DNA from: Alentia gelatinosa
Taxonomy: Eukaryota > Annelida > Polychaeta > Phyllodocida > Polynoidae
Reading direction: 5' to 3'
DNA length: 64,000 nt
Assembly: GCA_950022655.1 (NCBI GenBank)
Contig: OX465583.1
Span: 10,127,798 to 10,191,797 of the forward strand
A program made the position numbers and the translations under genes. Shown here one piece after another: positions 43,298-55,654 of this stretch; position 1 is the first letter of the stretch; every line of letters starts with the position of its first letter. The notes beneath the pieces were generated by a model that worked only from the letters and a program-made list of their open reading frames with translations, searched no databases and had not been told where the DNA came from.

Positions 43298-43688
43298 ATC
43301 CTACCTTCCTATTAAAATCATAGCAACACCAACAAGTTGACTGTAGGATGACACTCACTGAAGAGTGAGAGATCCACTGAAAGGTGATAATTCCTCATCA
43401 CAAAAAGAAGTACCCAGCAAAGACTTTTTAAAATTTATTTTTCAACAGCAAGGTGTCTTCTGCTGAAGCAGGTACAATTATCACCTCTAATACCACGAAT
43501 ACAAACATCTGAGTACATATACTGGTTCCAGTGCGATATACAATATCTGCACCCCATTGGGGACTTTAAATGATAGATGATATGAAGAGGTAATGAAGTG
43601 AATTAGACGACACTATATCTCTACGTAAAAGGATGTTCTTCATTCGCCTCTTATAAATACCAATACTGCTTCGCTGTAGCTCACCAGG

Positions 43689-44601
43689 CAGTGGCGTCAG
43701 AATAGGGGGGGGCAGGGGGGGGCGACTGCCCCCCCCCCCCCCCCACTTTTTTGCCAGCCCAAAAAAGTCAGAAGCTTAAAATTTTACTCAAACGTGTGTA
43801 AAACCTGTCTTGACTTTTCAGCATAGAAAGTCTGACTCTTTAGCGTGCAATGATGGCTAGGTCCTGACTTTTCACCGTGGAAAAGTGTCAAAGTCTGACT
43901 CTTTAGCGTGCAATAATGGCTAAGCCCTGACTCTTCAACATGGAAAAGTGTCTAAGTCTGACTCTTTAGCATGCAATGATGGCTATGCCCTGACTCTTCA
44001 AAGTGGAAAAGTGGAAAAGTCTGACTTTTTAGTATGCAATGAAGGCTAGGTCTTGACTTTTCACCGTGGAAAAGTGTCAAAGTCTGACTCTTTAGCGTGC
44101 AATGATGGCTAAGCCCTGACTTTTCACCGTGGAAAAGTGTCAAAGTCTGACTTTTTAGCATGCAATGATGGCTAGGTCCTGACTTTTCACCGTGAGAAAG
44201 TGTCAAAGTCTGACTCTTTAGCGAGCAATGATGGCTAGGTCCTAACTTTTCACCGTGGAAAAGTGTCAAAGTCTGACTTTTTAGCGAGCAATTATGGCTA
44301 GGTCCTGACTCTTCACCATGGAAAAGTGTCAAAGTCTGACTTTTTAGCGTGCAATGATGGCTAAGCCCTGACTTTTCACCATGGAAAAGTGTCAAAGTCT
44401 GACCATTTAGCATGCAATGATGGCTAGGTCTTGACTTTTAACTGTGGAAGAGTGTCAAAGTCTCACTTTCGCAGACTTTCCGCAGATTCACAGTAAATCC
44501 AGAGGAACAGGCAAATGTCTGATTTCATACCAAGAAAAAAGTCAGCAATTTTTCAGTTCGCCCCCCCCCCCCCCCACTTTCAAAACGTTCTGACGCCCCT
44601 G
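43689..44601. mobile_element. TIR element carrying a minisatellite
   Basis: The left end CAGTGGCGTCAGAA and the right end TTCTGACGCCCCTG are inverse complements with one mismatch. Next to each is a G/C homopolymer run (about 43707-43744 and 44564-44577). CAGNGGCG-type ends are common in hAT elements, but a clean 8-bp target duplication was not seen. Almost the whole interior is a 63-bp tandem repeat. Confidence 0.65.
43830..44462. repeat. 63-bp minisatellite, about ten copies
   Basis: Units begin GTCTGACTCTTTAGCGTGCA and contain ATGATGGCTAGGTCCTGACT and TTCACCGTGGAAAAGTGTC. Because 63 is a multiple of three, one minus-strand frame stays open and reads as a 21-residue repeat (LKSQTLTLFHGEKSG...). 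There is no sign that it is translated. Confidence 0.92.
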
Positions 44602-44743
44602 CACCGTCTTGGTTATTCCAGGCTTTCATACCTCAAAGGGCTTTTCCTCAAAAAAATTGTATTAGGTCTACGCATTTTTATTACACGTTATGTTCCCCCT
44701 GTGTATGTGGATTACTGATAACATCAAGATATTTGGTAAAATT

Positions 44744-44806
<63 letters not shown>

Positions 44807-46269
44807 TAAAATATTGTCTACGTTCTGAATGTAGGTGGCGCTGCCAATGAAGCAGGAGTTGGGAAAAGTCAGGAGACAAATCTGCTTAAGCATCGTTCAC
44901 CACAGCAGGAGGTGGTTTGGTGAAAAACTCTAAGTTTTTTTATGAATTTAAAAACTGAAGGATATTAAATTCCGTTCTTGTCCATTCTTTTGGGGGAGAT
45001 TATTTGTTCTATCTTTCCTGACAAATGCAGATTTTTTAATTATTACTATAAGAAAAATTGATATATGATTTTGACAGACACATTTCTGATACATTATTGA
45101 CTTTTTCAAGATTATGTAGAAATATACTTAAAAGTGAAAGGAAGTGTCCTGGTGGCCCTCCCAGCAGGGGGTTGGAACCAGAGGGTAGGGGCCTACATAT
45201 AGGGAGTCAAAGTGAACCCGCTCCAACCACAGATAGCCGGTCACAAAATACCATTTCCGGATATAGGCGCACAGTGCTTTAACTATGTAGGTTCGAGATT
45301 ATATGTGTCATTCTCCAATCTTTTAGATCCATATTTTTCATAAACTTAACAACTGTCATCATAGCTTTGAGACAGAGTTATTCAGAGACGATAGTAGTAA
45401 ACAACACTTCGAAAGTAACAAACTAGACCCAAAACAAAAGTCTAGCCTCAAAGCCCCATAGGTTTAGCACTAAGCCTCGTTCTTACTGGCCACCGGAAAT
45501 GGTATTTCGTAAACGGGTATCTGTGGTTTCAGCGGGTTCACTTTGGCTCCCTATCGCATGAGATGAAATATAACCTGTCATATTCAAAACCTTATCTTTC
45601 AGTACATTTCAGATGTAAGTCAAGCAAATCTAAACTGGCTTAGTTCACCTATTAAAAGAATTGAATAAACTGGATGTAATTTCTATTTTACTCATTCTAG
45701 AATTATAATGAATTACAGAGAACAAGTTTTGCCTGATAATTGACCACTCTCCCAGCAGATCTTTCGCGGCACCATCGCGGCCGCAGGAAGTAGAGCGCAG
45801 GATCTCTGCTTGGAGAGCGATAATTGACAATATTTAAAAATCACCAGGTGGTGCCACTGAGTATTGTAAGATATGCCTTTAAAGATGACAGGCCTTTTAG
45901 GCTGCTTCACAGTCCCTGCACTGGCAACCTGGAGAGATACGCAAAGTTATCGTAGCTCAGCGCAGACAGGGGTTGGTTGCCAACCTACACAAGCTTGTAG
46001 TACGGCCAACTCACCAGAAGATATCTTTCATGTTTCAATCTCAGTAGAATGGTTCCACTGTGTGCCTCCGAGCCGTCCGTGAAAAAACTCCCCCTGTATG
46101 AGCCCCTGGCGGTTCGGGCTCGTACTACAGTACTACAGTTTGAGAGCACCTGGCGTCTCGGGACGGTACTACAGTGTGACCTAGACTGGTTCCCTGTCAA
46201 CAATGCTGTCGCTGATACCCGTCGCTCCTTATCAATGGTGGCGCAGCTGGTTGAAACCAGCTGAGAGAG
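44602..46269. other. Intergenic stretch upstream of the GOLM gene
   Basis: Contains a TA microsatellite (44749-44803), a dispersed repeat copy (45265-45555) and a short AGCAGATCTTTCGCGG / GAGCGCAGGATCTCTGC repeat near 45755-45820 that recurs diverged near 10575, 11600 and 58530. No gene is recognised. Confidence 0.6.
44749..44803. repeat. TA microsatellite
   Basis: About 27 uninterrupted TA dinucleotides. Confidence 0.98.
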
Positions 46270-46473
46270 GATCTTTCACACTGCATCGCTCGAGTAACTT
46301 ACGGTACTCTGAGCGATAACCTGAGCGGCGTAGTGTATGAATCTTTTCGTGGATCTTTTCGTGATCTGGAGCGGCCTCGTAGGGGCTAAACTTCCGCAAT
46401 CCGCCCTCCCACCTCGCCCCAGAGTTGTGTTCTGCTGGCTTGGACTGCGTTTAGACGGGACCCGACTTGAAAA
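46270..46473 (+). promoter_or_regulatory. Probable promoter and 5' untranslated region of the GOLM gene
   Basis: GC- and CpG-richer than the surroundings, with several GAGCGG and CCGCCCTCCC segments. It directly precedes the GOLM start codon at 46474 (context AAAAATGG). No TATA box or defined start site is seen, so the boundaries are approximate. Confidence 0.4.
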
Positions 46474-46860
46474 ATGGCTGCAAACTCGCATGGGCGAGGC
46501 CAAATGAGGCCACATAACGCTGGGCGAACGCCGTCTTTCGTAGTGTTTGGTCTCATGCTTGTCATTGGTATATTAGGATTCAACTACTGGAATGTCTCCA
46601 CCAAAAACGCAATGTTAGCAAAAGAGGTGAACGAAAGTCGAGACCGAATCCGAATAGCTGCCGTGAAGAAACTGGCCATGGAGAAACGAAACGACGCACT
46701 CATGCAGAAAGTGCGAGACAGTGATATAGAGTTGGATCGTCAGCGAACTTTAGGAAATACCAAACATGAAGAGATAGAGACTTTGAAAAGACAAGTGGAT
46801 ACAAAACAGGAAGAGGCTGCATTTCACAAGACGGAAAAAGAGCAAGCCAAGACAGAGTTG
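46474..46860 (+). CDS. Golgi membrane protein GOLM1/GOLM2-like, exon 1
   Basis: Start of a type II Golgi membrane protein of the GOLM1 (GP73) / GOLM2 (CASC4) family. The 129 residues begin with a short basic cytoplasmic tail (1-20, MAANSHGRGQMRPHNAGRTP). One signal-anchor helix follows (about 21-39, SFVVFGLMLVIGILGFNYW); its LGFNYW end is also the family's hallmark in vertebrates. About 40-129 is a charged coiled coil (KEVNESRDRIRIAAVKKL and on), expected in the Golgi lumen. The exon ends in phase 0 before GTATGT. In-frame exons follow at 56963, 59361, 60929 and 62653, giving about 524 residues up to the stop at 63587; human GOLM proteins have 400-435. The exact orthologue (GOLM1 or GOLM2) cannot be decided. 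Confidence 0.85.
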
Positions 46861-48449
46861 GTATGTAATGAGGCTAGATCTCGTAGAGATATCGATCTCG
46901 TCTAAATCATGGCATTTTCATTAGCTTTAATGATGTTATTTACCACGTTTCACCTATCATTGGTAAAAGGAAATTCCGGCCACCCGAGGAAAAGGTCACA
47001 TAATATAGTTGTTACAAAGCAAGGCACCCCCACACCCTCGCCAACTGACATTAGTATCTGAGGGCTGAGTTATTTAGACATCTCTACAGCAGCTGAGGTG
47101 GCAGTCATGCTTCGCTGAACACAGTGAGGAAACCAAAACCAAATCAAATACAATTTTCTGTATACGCCTATATTGACGAATTAAGCGGCTAATGAATAAA
47201 TTGGAGTCAATAATATCTGAATCGGCCAGTTATATCTGTCTAAAAACGAATGGTATGTAGCATCGTAGGCCTATTCCCGGTGCCCATGATTCAAACAACG
47301 GCACTCACATAGAGTGATACACATAGTTGTGATATGGTTTCTATCATATTACTCTCACATGCACGTACATGTAGATATAGTTCATTTGAATTGCAATTGT
47401 GAAAATTTGTATTTAAAGAAATGATAATATAATAATAAAAACAATAATAATGGACGGTACAGTAAAGGACGTGGAGACTTGATGAAGTAGGGTGGGGTAC
47501 CTAAGTTATATCATTTAATAAATGTGGTAGGCCTACAAGTAGACTTGCTCAAGTCTTTGTTTATGAGCATTCATTGAATGATTTTAAAATCAAAAGCAGG
47601 ATAATGTATATTGCAGTATTACTGGTGCAGTAATCACCACGAGGAGGGATTGGATAGGTGGAGGGTTTCAGGGACTGAAGCCACTCTAGCCATAGAACTA
47701 GATCTAGATAGTGTCTAGTTCTATGCTCTAGCCAACATGCTGTAGGCCCTACACCTACACAGCTCACAATTTTCATTTCAAGGATATATCTAAATTTAGA
47801 TATATTCTACAAACACATGAAATAGCCAAACGCAATAATTAAAAATGAAATTTGAGCATTCAATTATAAATTGATTACAAGTAAAAGGTTTGGGTTACAT
47901 TCAGTCTATGGATAGTTTTCTGTAACCCACTTGCACCAAGTCAACTTGCCCATTCTGCAACTGTCTAGGATCCAAACATCAATCACCAGTGGGTCAATGA
48001 GCTATTTCGGTCTTGAGTGATTGCTCATGGTCAGCTGGGCAAGCCTCTAAGACACTGACACACTGGCCCTCTGCTCTTTTCACAATATCCCAGTGATAGC
48101 ACGCAGTTTTAATGATCCCGCGTAACCACGTTTCATTTGGGCTGAGGTTTTAGATCAACACAACAGAAAAAAAAGGTTCAAATCATATCCATTATGCCAC
48201 TCATAAGCAACTATTTACGTACGTGATAATTAGGAAAAATAAAATAAAATTACCCAATTGCCCTGCAACAGTATTTCGTAGATCATCTTCTTAGTTAGAG
48301 ATTAAAATTAGTGTGACGTGGCTATAACATATCTACTACAATGGGGGGGGGGGATTTTAGTTAGAGATTTAAGTCTTACAGTCAGGAGTTTCCCAAACTA
48401 TGGGCGGTTGGAGGTTCCTTAACGTGCCTGGTTTATAATGAACCTAGGT

Positions 48450-48730
48450 TTTATCCTACCCCTAATAAAAAACGTCATAGGCTTAACATGGGATTTGTTT
48501 ATGTCACGGGTGTGACATAAAGTGTTGTTTATGCCACTACTTTCTGATACTGAAAAAATATAGAAACGGGGTAGGATAAAATCTAGACGTCACTCGTTTT
48601 AGCCTGAGTTAATTTATGCCACTCATTTTGTTGGCTCCGTAAAGTCACTCGTCATCGACTCGTGAAATTATGGAGCCAACAAAATGCGTGGCATAAATAA
48701 ACTCAGACTCAAACTTGTGATGTCTCTTGA
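48450..48730. mobile_element. Foldback element, inverted relative of 22165-22446
   Basis: TTATCCTACCCCTAATAAAA at 48450, then CATAGGCTTAACATGGG, then GGGGTAGGATAAA ending at 48580, followed by the hairpin (48580-48730). Its arms carry TTTATGCCACTCATTTTGTTGGC and inverse, around CACTCGTCATCGACTCGTG. The order is the mirror image of the copy at 22165. Confidence 0.75.
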
Positions 48731-48784
48731 TAGTATATGCATAACAGTTGGGTCTATAAACTATGGACACCTAAATGATTATAT

Positions 48785-49110
48785 AGAACTGCATCGAGAA
48801 TCGTATAAATAGACAATACTCCACGAGTTTGGATGTGCCCAAATCGTCATCGAGGCGAAACCGAGTGACGATTATGGCACATCCAAACGAGTGGAGTATT
48901 GTCAATTTTATGATTTGAGTGCGGTTCTGGATTTATCTCACCCCTTTCTATGATGTTAGATAGTATCAAAATATCAGAATAGCTCGAATATACCTAGCGA
49001 ATTCACTACGCCACGACTGTGGCGTAGTATTGTCACTTTACGGGGGTGATCGTTGAGTATTTTTTCCTAATGTTATTTCGATGGCGAAGCTTGTACCAGG
49101 GGTGAGATAA
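48785..49110. mobile_element. Foldback element with GAGGCGAAACCGAGTG loop
   Basis: Hairpin arms GACAATACTCCACGAG, TTTGGATGTGCC and their inverses surround CGAGGCGAAACCGAGTG near 48850. Then TTATCTCACCCC at 48933 and CAGGGGTGAGATAA ending at 49110. The copy at 61437-61782 is the same subfamily. Confidence 0.78.
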
Positions 49111-49679
49111 TAACTAGAAATATACGTCCTGCGTTAGTTCCTGCAGAGAATCTCCATGCGGCCGTACGCTTCATACCAGGCAGATAGAGAGACCACCTGG
49201 TGCTCAATTTATAGATTACACAAATATCATTTTGATTAGATATTAATCCGGCAATATAATACTGGCTTGCCCTTCCATTGTGGCATACGAGCTGAAGTGG
49301 TCTATGAATGCCTGGTCAGGAAACGCGAAGCACCACAGGTCAGGCAAGAAGGAAGATTTGCGTGATGTTTATCTGTAACTATGGCACTATTGATCCACAC
49401 TGGCCGATGACTCTCAGATGAGGAGGAGGGGTTATGTTGGTGCTCGAGCCCTCGTATTTGTAGCGTGACGAACGTCACCTGTTGTGGTGATTGTTGTCGA
49501 AAACGTAGACAAAAAGCACAATTATTCTATTTTATAAGAATGGTGCAGTGTGGGTTACTCCATGGAAAAACTTACAATTGGAGTCTCAGAACGAAAAAGA
49601 GACAAAGTCGCTATTTGCTGAAAAGGACCTTTTTTTTTTCTTTTTTTTTTTTTAATAAAATACAGATAGTTATTTATAA

Positions 49680-49820
49680 TTATCTCACCCCTGCCTTTTT
49701 ACTCCATAGACTTTACATTGAGAACTGGTATCCAACGCCCGTTGAGTATTTAGAAATACTCAATGGGGGATTATGTCACAAAGGTTAACCCATTAATCAA
49801 TGTGAATGTTGAGATAAATT
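49680..49820. repeat. Bracket element without a hairpin
   Basis: TTATCTCACCCCTG at 49680 and a closing GTTGAGATAAAT near 49810, with CCATAGACTTTACATTG inside. A similar hairpin-less copy lies at about 42137-42276 in duplication copy B, and a short one at 50343-50404. Confidence 0.55.
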
Positions 49821-50410
49821 CAGAAACCTGTTCAGGTTTATGCTCAGATCTCGATCCCATCTCATTTGAATTACTATGTAATTCATGCAGCTTCGTCCTG
49901 TGAATTACAACGCGATTCAAACTACATGGGATACGAGCCCTGACCGTAAACTGAGAGCTGGCTTTTTAATCCTGACTATGAATCGCGATGCGCTGGAAAC
50001 GATCACTATTAACGATAGCCACGACTATGAAACACTCCCCAGATTATATGTAACATAAATATTTAATATTTGGTGGCAAACATTTGATGACACAAAAGAA
50101 CTTTACCATATGGGGCGTTTTCAAGACATCAATAAATATATTCCTGAATCTTAGTTTAAATTATCATATATTTTGTTCTTTTCTTTTTAAATCTAAGTCT
50201 AAATTCATTAACATGGACAAGGAGATTGGCGAATGTTTTTCTCTTAGTTACCACGACACAATTGTAACAAAGGAGCTCATACTGTTGTGGACTAAAGTAT
50301 TGACTTATATGTATGATGTCGACCACTTCACATATATTTTCTAATTTATCTCAACCCTGGTTCCCTATGTTAAGCCTATGGACATATATTCCAGGGTGAG
50401 ATAATATTAG

Positions 50411-50553
50411 GAAACGTCCTTACTGTGGACGAAACGGTTCCTGTTTGAGGTCAGTCGTCGCTTTCATACTGCCTGACGCCATAAGCGGAATGCAGTATGA
50501 AATCAACGACTGACCGAGAAGAGGAACCGTTTCGTCCACAGTAAGGACGTTTG
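50411..50553. repeat. Long hairpin with arms of about 65 bp
   Basis: GAAACGTCCTTACTGTGGAC at the left is inverted by GTCCACAGTAAGGACGTTTGC at the right. The inner blocks GAAACGGTTCCT, GGTCAGTCGTCG and TTTCATACTGC also pair. The centre is CTGACGCCATAAGCGGAA. Confidence 0.85.
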
Positions 50554-50707
50554 CTTATTATTATATGCCTTAAATCGACAAAATAACCCGACAATTTAAT
50601 GACTCATCAAGTCACACTCACAGTGGGCACGAACATAATTATTACTGCACCCCTAGCAGTGGGCAGTATTTCATAGACATTCGCTCACAGGTATATAAGA
50701 ATATAGA

Positions 50708-50853
50708 GAAACAGGCTTACTGTTTCCGTACGGATAAAATATGCGGTAAAATCGGCGATCAGATGAACCGATGCCGGAGGCAGAGGTTCATCTGATCGCC
50801 GATTTTACCAAGTATTTTATCCGTACGGAGACAGTCAGCCTGTTTCTCTATTA
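50708..50853. repeat. Long hairpin at the head of the tandem triplication
   Basis: TAGAGAAACAGGCTTACTGT at the left is inverted by a segment ending GTCAGCCTGTTTCTCTA. The inner blocks CCGTACGGATAAAATA and GGTAAAATCGGCGATCAGATGAAC also pair. The centre is CGATGCCGGAGGCAGAGG. Its left arm is unique to copy 1 of the triplication. Confidence 0.88.
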
Positions 50854-53800
50854 TTTTATACCTTAAAATATCCGATTTCTAACCTTGCTTCTGGGGGAGA
50901 TTTTGGATTTTGCCGCCGTACATGCCCCATACGCCACATATGCCACGTGTCACCTAGGTGTCGTACGGATATACATACGACATGGGTAGGAGCGGGCCGT
51001 ATGTGTAGGATATACTACCACAGGTATATAATAATAGTCTACAGTCACTATATGGTGTAGTAGTCTGTTCAGAAACTCGACCGTGGTGTTGTCAACCATC
51101 AGCAGTGGCTAACGACAGAGTGAACCAGTCAGTGTGTTCCGTCGTTGCCTGCCTCTTTTCTGTGTCAACGCTATTTGAACCCCTGGCGAGTACTAAAGAA
51201 GAAACCAACAAGTTTTGGTCAAAGTCATCGTTCTCCACGAGTTTGATGCGGAGGAGTATGAACGAGGCAACAGCCAAGTGAATATCACATATCATTCAAA
51301 CGAGTTGGAGAACAGCGACTTTGACCAAAACGAGTTGCTTTCTGTATTTATCTCACCCCAGTACACACTAAAAGAAAAATGGACAACACACAGGCTATAG
51401 ACCATGGAGAACGGACTGCAATACTTGTAGAGGCATAGAGAACGAGTTCCCAATGTTAAGCCTATGGACATTTATTTCAGGGGTGAGATAATACAGTCTA
51501 CAGTCACTATATGGTGTAGTAGTCTGTTCAGAAACTCGACCGTGGTGTTGTCCATACTCGCCATCAACCATCAGCAGTGGCTAACGACAATGGAAAACCA
51601 GCCAATGTGTTGGGTTGTTGCCCGCCTCTAGTCTGTGTCAACACTCTTTGAGTCCCTGTCGAGTACAGACCAGGGATGGAAGTTTGTTGAAAATGTTAAA
51701 AATTATGGAAACCCCGGAATTTCGAGATTTAATTCAGGCTTCCTCTTTTTTTTTTTCTTTTTTTTTTTTGTCGGTTAGGATTAGAAGTGTATTACGCCTC
51801 GTATTTTAAATCAATTTTTCATAGTTTAAAAAAAGTTTAAAATTCATCGATATTTACACAACGGCAGCACTGAGCATCGGGAGGCACCGGGTGTTATTAG
51901 ACCGTGAACACAGCTGGTGCAGCTGCCGACAAATAGTCCGCTAAATGATAGAATAACCGTGTTCTCAAATGGTATTGATTTATAGCTATTCTATTGACAG
52001 GTAATGTTATAAATACAGCTGGTTCTTTTTCAAAGTTAAAACTTTCCGATATTGTGCTCAGTCCCAACTCTCATCCCTGAGAGACGTACGCTGGACTCCT
52101 CTGCCTCTCCATGGAAGCCTTACAACAGGAGAGGTGACCAGCGTGGTACACACAGGCGCCCACCTAACCTCTTTTTTTTTCCACCAGTTTACTTTGGACT
52201 GATTACCGCGTTAATAAAGTGAAGTCAATCTCACTTAATTATTGTACGCAGACTGAAGATTCAATTAGATGAAACCGCCATACATAGCTTCAAAATCACA
52301 GTGCTTTTTTTATGCATTTTGAGCTACCCTGTAAGTTGTCAACACTGTCCTGACATGGACTGTAATTACCAATCTGTTCACCCTCTTAGTCACCTTACCT
52401 CCGGCATCGGTTCATCTGATCGCCGATTTTACCGCATATTTTATCCGTACGGAGACAGTCAGCCTGTTTCTCTATTATTTTATACCTTAAAATATCCGAT
52501 TTCTAACCTTGCTTCTGGGGGAGATTTTGGATTTTGCCGCCGTACATGCCCCATACGCCACATATGCCACGTGTCACCTAGGTGTCGTACGGATATACAT
52601 ACGACATGGGTAGGAGCGGGCCGTATGTGTAGGATATACTACCACAGGTATATAATAATAGTCTACAGTCACTATATGGTGTAGTAGTCTGTTCAGAAAC
52701 TCGACCGTGGTGTTGTCAACCATCAGCAGTGGCTAACGACAGAGTGAACCAGTCAGTGTGTTCCGTCGTTGCCTGCCTCTTTTCTGTGTCAACGCTATTT
52801 GAACCCCTGGCGAGTACTAAAGAAGAAACCAACAAGTTTTGGTCAAAGTCATCGTTCTCCACGAGTTTGATGCGGAGGAGTATGAACGAGGCAACAGCCA
52901 AGTGAATATCACATATCATTCAAACGAGTTGGAGAACAGCGACTTTGACCAAAACGAGTTGCTTTCTGTATTTATCTCACCCCAGTACACACTAAAAGAA
53001 AAATGGACAACACACAGGCTATAGACCATGGAGAACGGACTGCAATACTTGTAGAGGCATAGAGAACGAGTTCCCAATGTTAAGCCTATGGACATTTATT
53101 TCAGGGGTGAGATAATACAGTCTACAGTCACTATATGGTGTAGTAGTCTGTTCAGAAACTCGACCGTGGTGTTGTCCATACTCGCCATCAACCATCAGCA
53201 GTGGCTAACGACAATGGAAAACCAGCCAATGTGTTGGGTTGTTGCCCGCCTCTAGTCTGTGTCAACACTCTTTGAGTCCCTGTCGAGTACAGACCAGGGA
53301 TGGAAGTTTGTTGAAAATGTTAAAAATTATGGAAACCCCGGAATTTCGAGATTTAATTCAGGCTTCCTCTTTTTTTTTTTCTTTTTTTTTTTTTGTCGGT
53401 TAGGATTAGAAGTGTATTACGCCTCGTATTTTAAATCAATTTTTCATAGTTTAAAAAAAGTTTAAAATTCATCGATATTTACACAACGGCAGCACTGAGC
53501 ATCGGGAGGCACCGGGTGTTATTAGACCGTGAACACAGCTGGTGCAGCTGCCGACAAATAGTCCGCTAAATGATAGAATAACCGTGTTCTCAAATGGTAT
53601 TGATTTATAGCTATTCTATTGACAGGTAATGTTATAAATACAGCTGGTTCTTTTTCAAAGTTAAAACTTTCCGATATTGTGCTCAGTCCCAACTCTCATC
53701 CCTGAGAGACGTACGCTGGACTCCTCTGCCTCTCCATGGAAGCCTTACAACAGGAGAGGTGACCAGCGTGGTACACACAGGCGCCCACCTAACCTCTTTT

Positions 53801-55654
53801 TTTTTTCCACCAGTTTACTTTGGACTGATTACCGCGTTAATAAAGTGAAGTCAATCTCACTTAATTATTGTACGCAGACTGAAGATTCAATTAGATGAAA
53901 CCGCCATACATAGCTTCAAAATCACAGTGCTTTTTTTATGCATTTTGAGCTACCCTGTAAGTTGTCAACACTGTCCTGACATGGACTGTAATTACCAATC
54001 TGTTCACCCTCTTAGTCACCTTACCTCCGGCATCGGTTCATCTGATCGCCGATTTTACCGCATATTTTATCCGTACGGAGACAGTCAGCCTGTTTCTCTA
54101 TTATTTTATACCTTAAAATATCCGATTTCTAACCTTGCTTCTGGGGGAGATTTTGGATTTTGCCGCCGTACATGCCCCATACGCCACATATGCCACGTGT
54201 CACCTAGGTGTCGTACGGATATACATACGACATGGGTAGGAGCGGGCCGTATGTGTAGGATATACTACCACAGGTATATAATAATAGTCTACAGTCACTA
54301 TATGGTGTAGTAGTCTGTTCAGAAACTCGACCGTGGTGTTGTCAACCATCAGCAGTGGCTAACGACAGAGTGAACCAGTCAGTGTGTTCCGTCGTTGCCT
54401 GCCTCTTTTCTGTGTCAACGCTATTTGAACCCCTGGCGAGTACTAAAGAAGAAACCAACAAGTTTTGGTCAAAGTCATCGTTCTCCACGAGTTTGATGCG
54501 GAGGAGTATGAACGAGGCAACAGCCAAGTGAATATCACATATCATTCAAACGAGTTGGAGAACAGCGACTTTGACCAAAACGAGTTGCTTTCTGTATTTA
54601 TCTCACCCCAGTACACACTAAAAGAAAAATGGACAACACACAGGCTATAGACCATGGAGAACGGACTGCAATACTTGTAGAGGCATAGAGAACGAGTTCC
54701 CAATGTTAAGCCTATGGACATTTATTTCAGGGGTGAGATAATACAGTCTACAGTCACTATATGGTGTAGTAGTCTGTTCAGAAACTCGACCGTGGTGTTG
54801 TCCATACTCGCCATCAACCATCAGCAGTGGCTAACGACAATGGAAAACCAGCCAATGTGTTGGGTTGTTGCCCGCCTCTAGTCTGTGTCAACACTCTTTG
54901 AGTCCCTGTCGAGTACAGACCAGGGATGGAAGTTTGTTGAAAATGTTAAAAATTATGGAAACCCCGGAATTTCGAGATTTAATTCAGGCTTCCTCTTTTT
55001 TTTTTTCTTTTTTTTTTTTTGTCGGTTAGGATTAGAAGTGTATTACGCCTCGTATTTTAAATCAATTTTTCATAGTTTAAAAAAAGTTTAAAATTCATCG
55101 ATATTTACACAACGGCAGCACTGAGCATCGGGAGGCACCGGGTGTTATTAGACCGTGAACACAGCTGGTGCAGCTGCCGACAAATAGTCCGCTAAATGAT
55201 AGAATAACCGTGTTCTCAAATGGTATTGATTTATAGCTATTCTATTGACAGGTAATGTTATAAATACAGCTGGTTCTTTTTCAAAGTTAAAACTTTCCGA
55301 TATTGTGCTCAGTCCCAACTCTCATCCCTGAGAGACGTACGCTGGACTCCTCTGCCTCTCCATGGAAGCCTTACAACAGGAGAGGTGACCAGCGTGGTAC
55401 ACACAGGCGCCCACCTAACCTCTTTTTTTTTTCCACCAGTTTACTTTGGACTGATTACCGCGTTAATAAAGTGAAGTCAATCTCACTTAATTATTGTACG
55501 CAGACTGAAGATTCAATTAGATGAAACCGCCATACATAGCTTCAAAATCACAGTGCTTTTTTTATGCATTTTGAGCTACCCTGTAAGTTGTCAACACTGT
55601 CCTGACATGGACTGTAATTACCAATCTGTTCACCCTCTTAGTCACCTTACCTCC
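50774..55654 (+). repeat. Three tandem 1.62-1.63 kb units
   Basis: Copy 1 is about 50774-52397, copy 2 is 52398-54023 and copy 3 is 54024-55649 plus the closing CCTCC. Copies 2 and 3 are in exact 1626-base register and appear identical by eye; copy 1 differs slightly in T-tract length and at its start. Each unit contains a foldback element (51183-51493 and equivalents), a T tract interrupted by one C and a short GC-rich segment. Several small ORFs are repeated with the unit, but none resembles a known protein. Such high identity means either a very recent expansion or an assembly duplication. Confidence 0.92.

Larger units (their letters stand above)
33384..43421 (+). repeat. Segmental duplication, copy B, split by two insertions
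   Basis: Colinear with copy A (25878-31962) once two insertions are removed: the 5.1 kb tyrosine-recombinase retrotransposon (33563-38672) and a 0.73 kb GC-rich insertion (about 42571-43297). Copy A gives the empty-site sequence for both. Copy B has also lost several small blocks. No host gene is recognised. Confidence 0.85.

Noticed and set aside
25878..43421. A host gene inside the segmental duplication
   Set aside because: No ORF longer than about 85 codons outside the retrotransposon has conserved features, and equivalent frames are not kept between copies A and B.
43952..44413. A 153-codon minus-strand ORF with 21-residue repeats
   Set aside because: The frame is open only because the minisatellite unit is 63 bases with no stop in that frame. 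No domain, start context or splice signal supports a gene.
43689..44601. A clean 8-bp hAT target duplication
   Set aside because: The flanks share only CACC at best, so the superfamily was left open despite the hAT-like ends.
51092..55524. Repeated small ORFs of 61-127 codons in the 1.6 kb tandem units
   Set aside because: They recur only because the DNA unit is repeated, overlap the foldback element or T tracts, lie in an intron and resemble no known protein.
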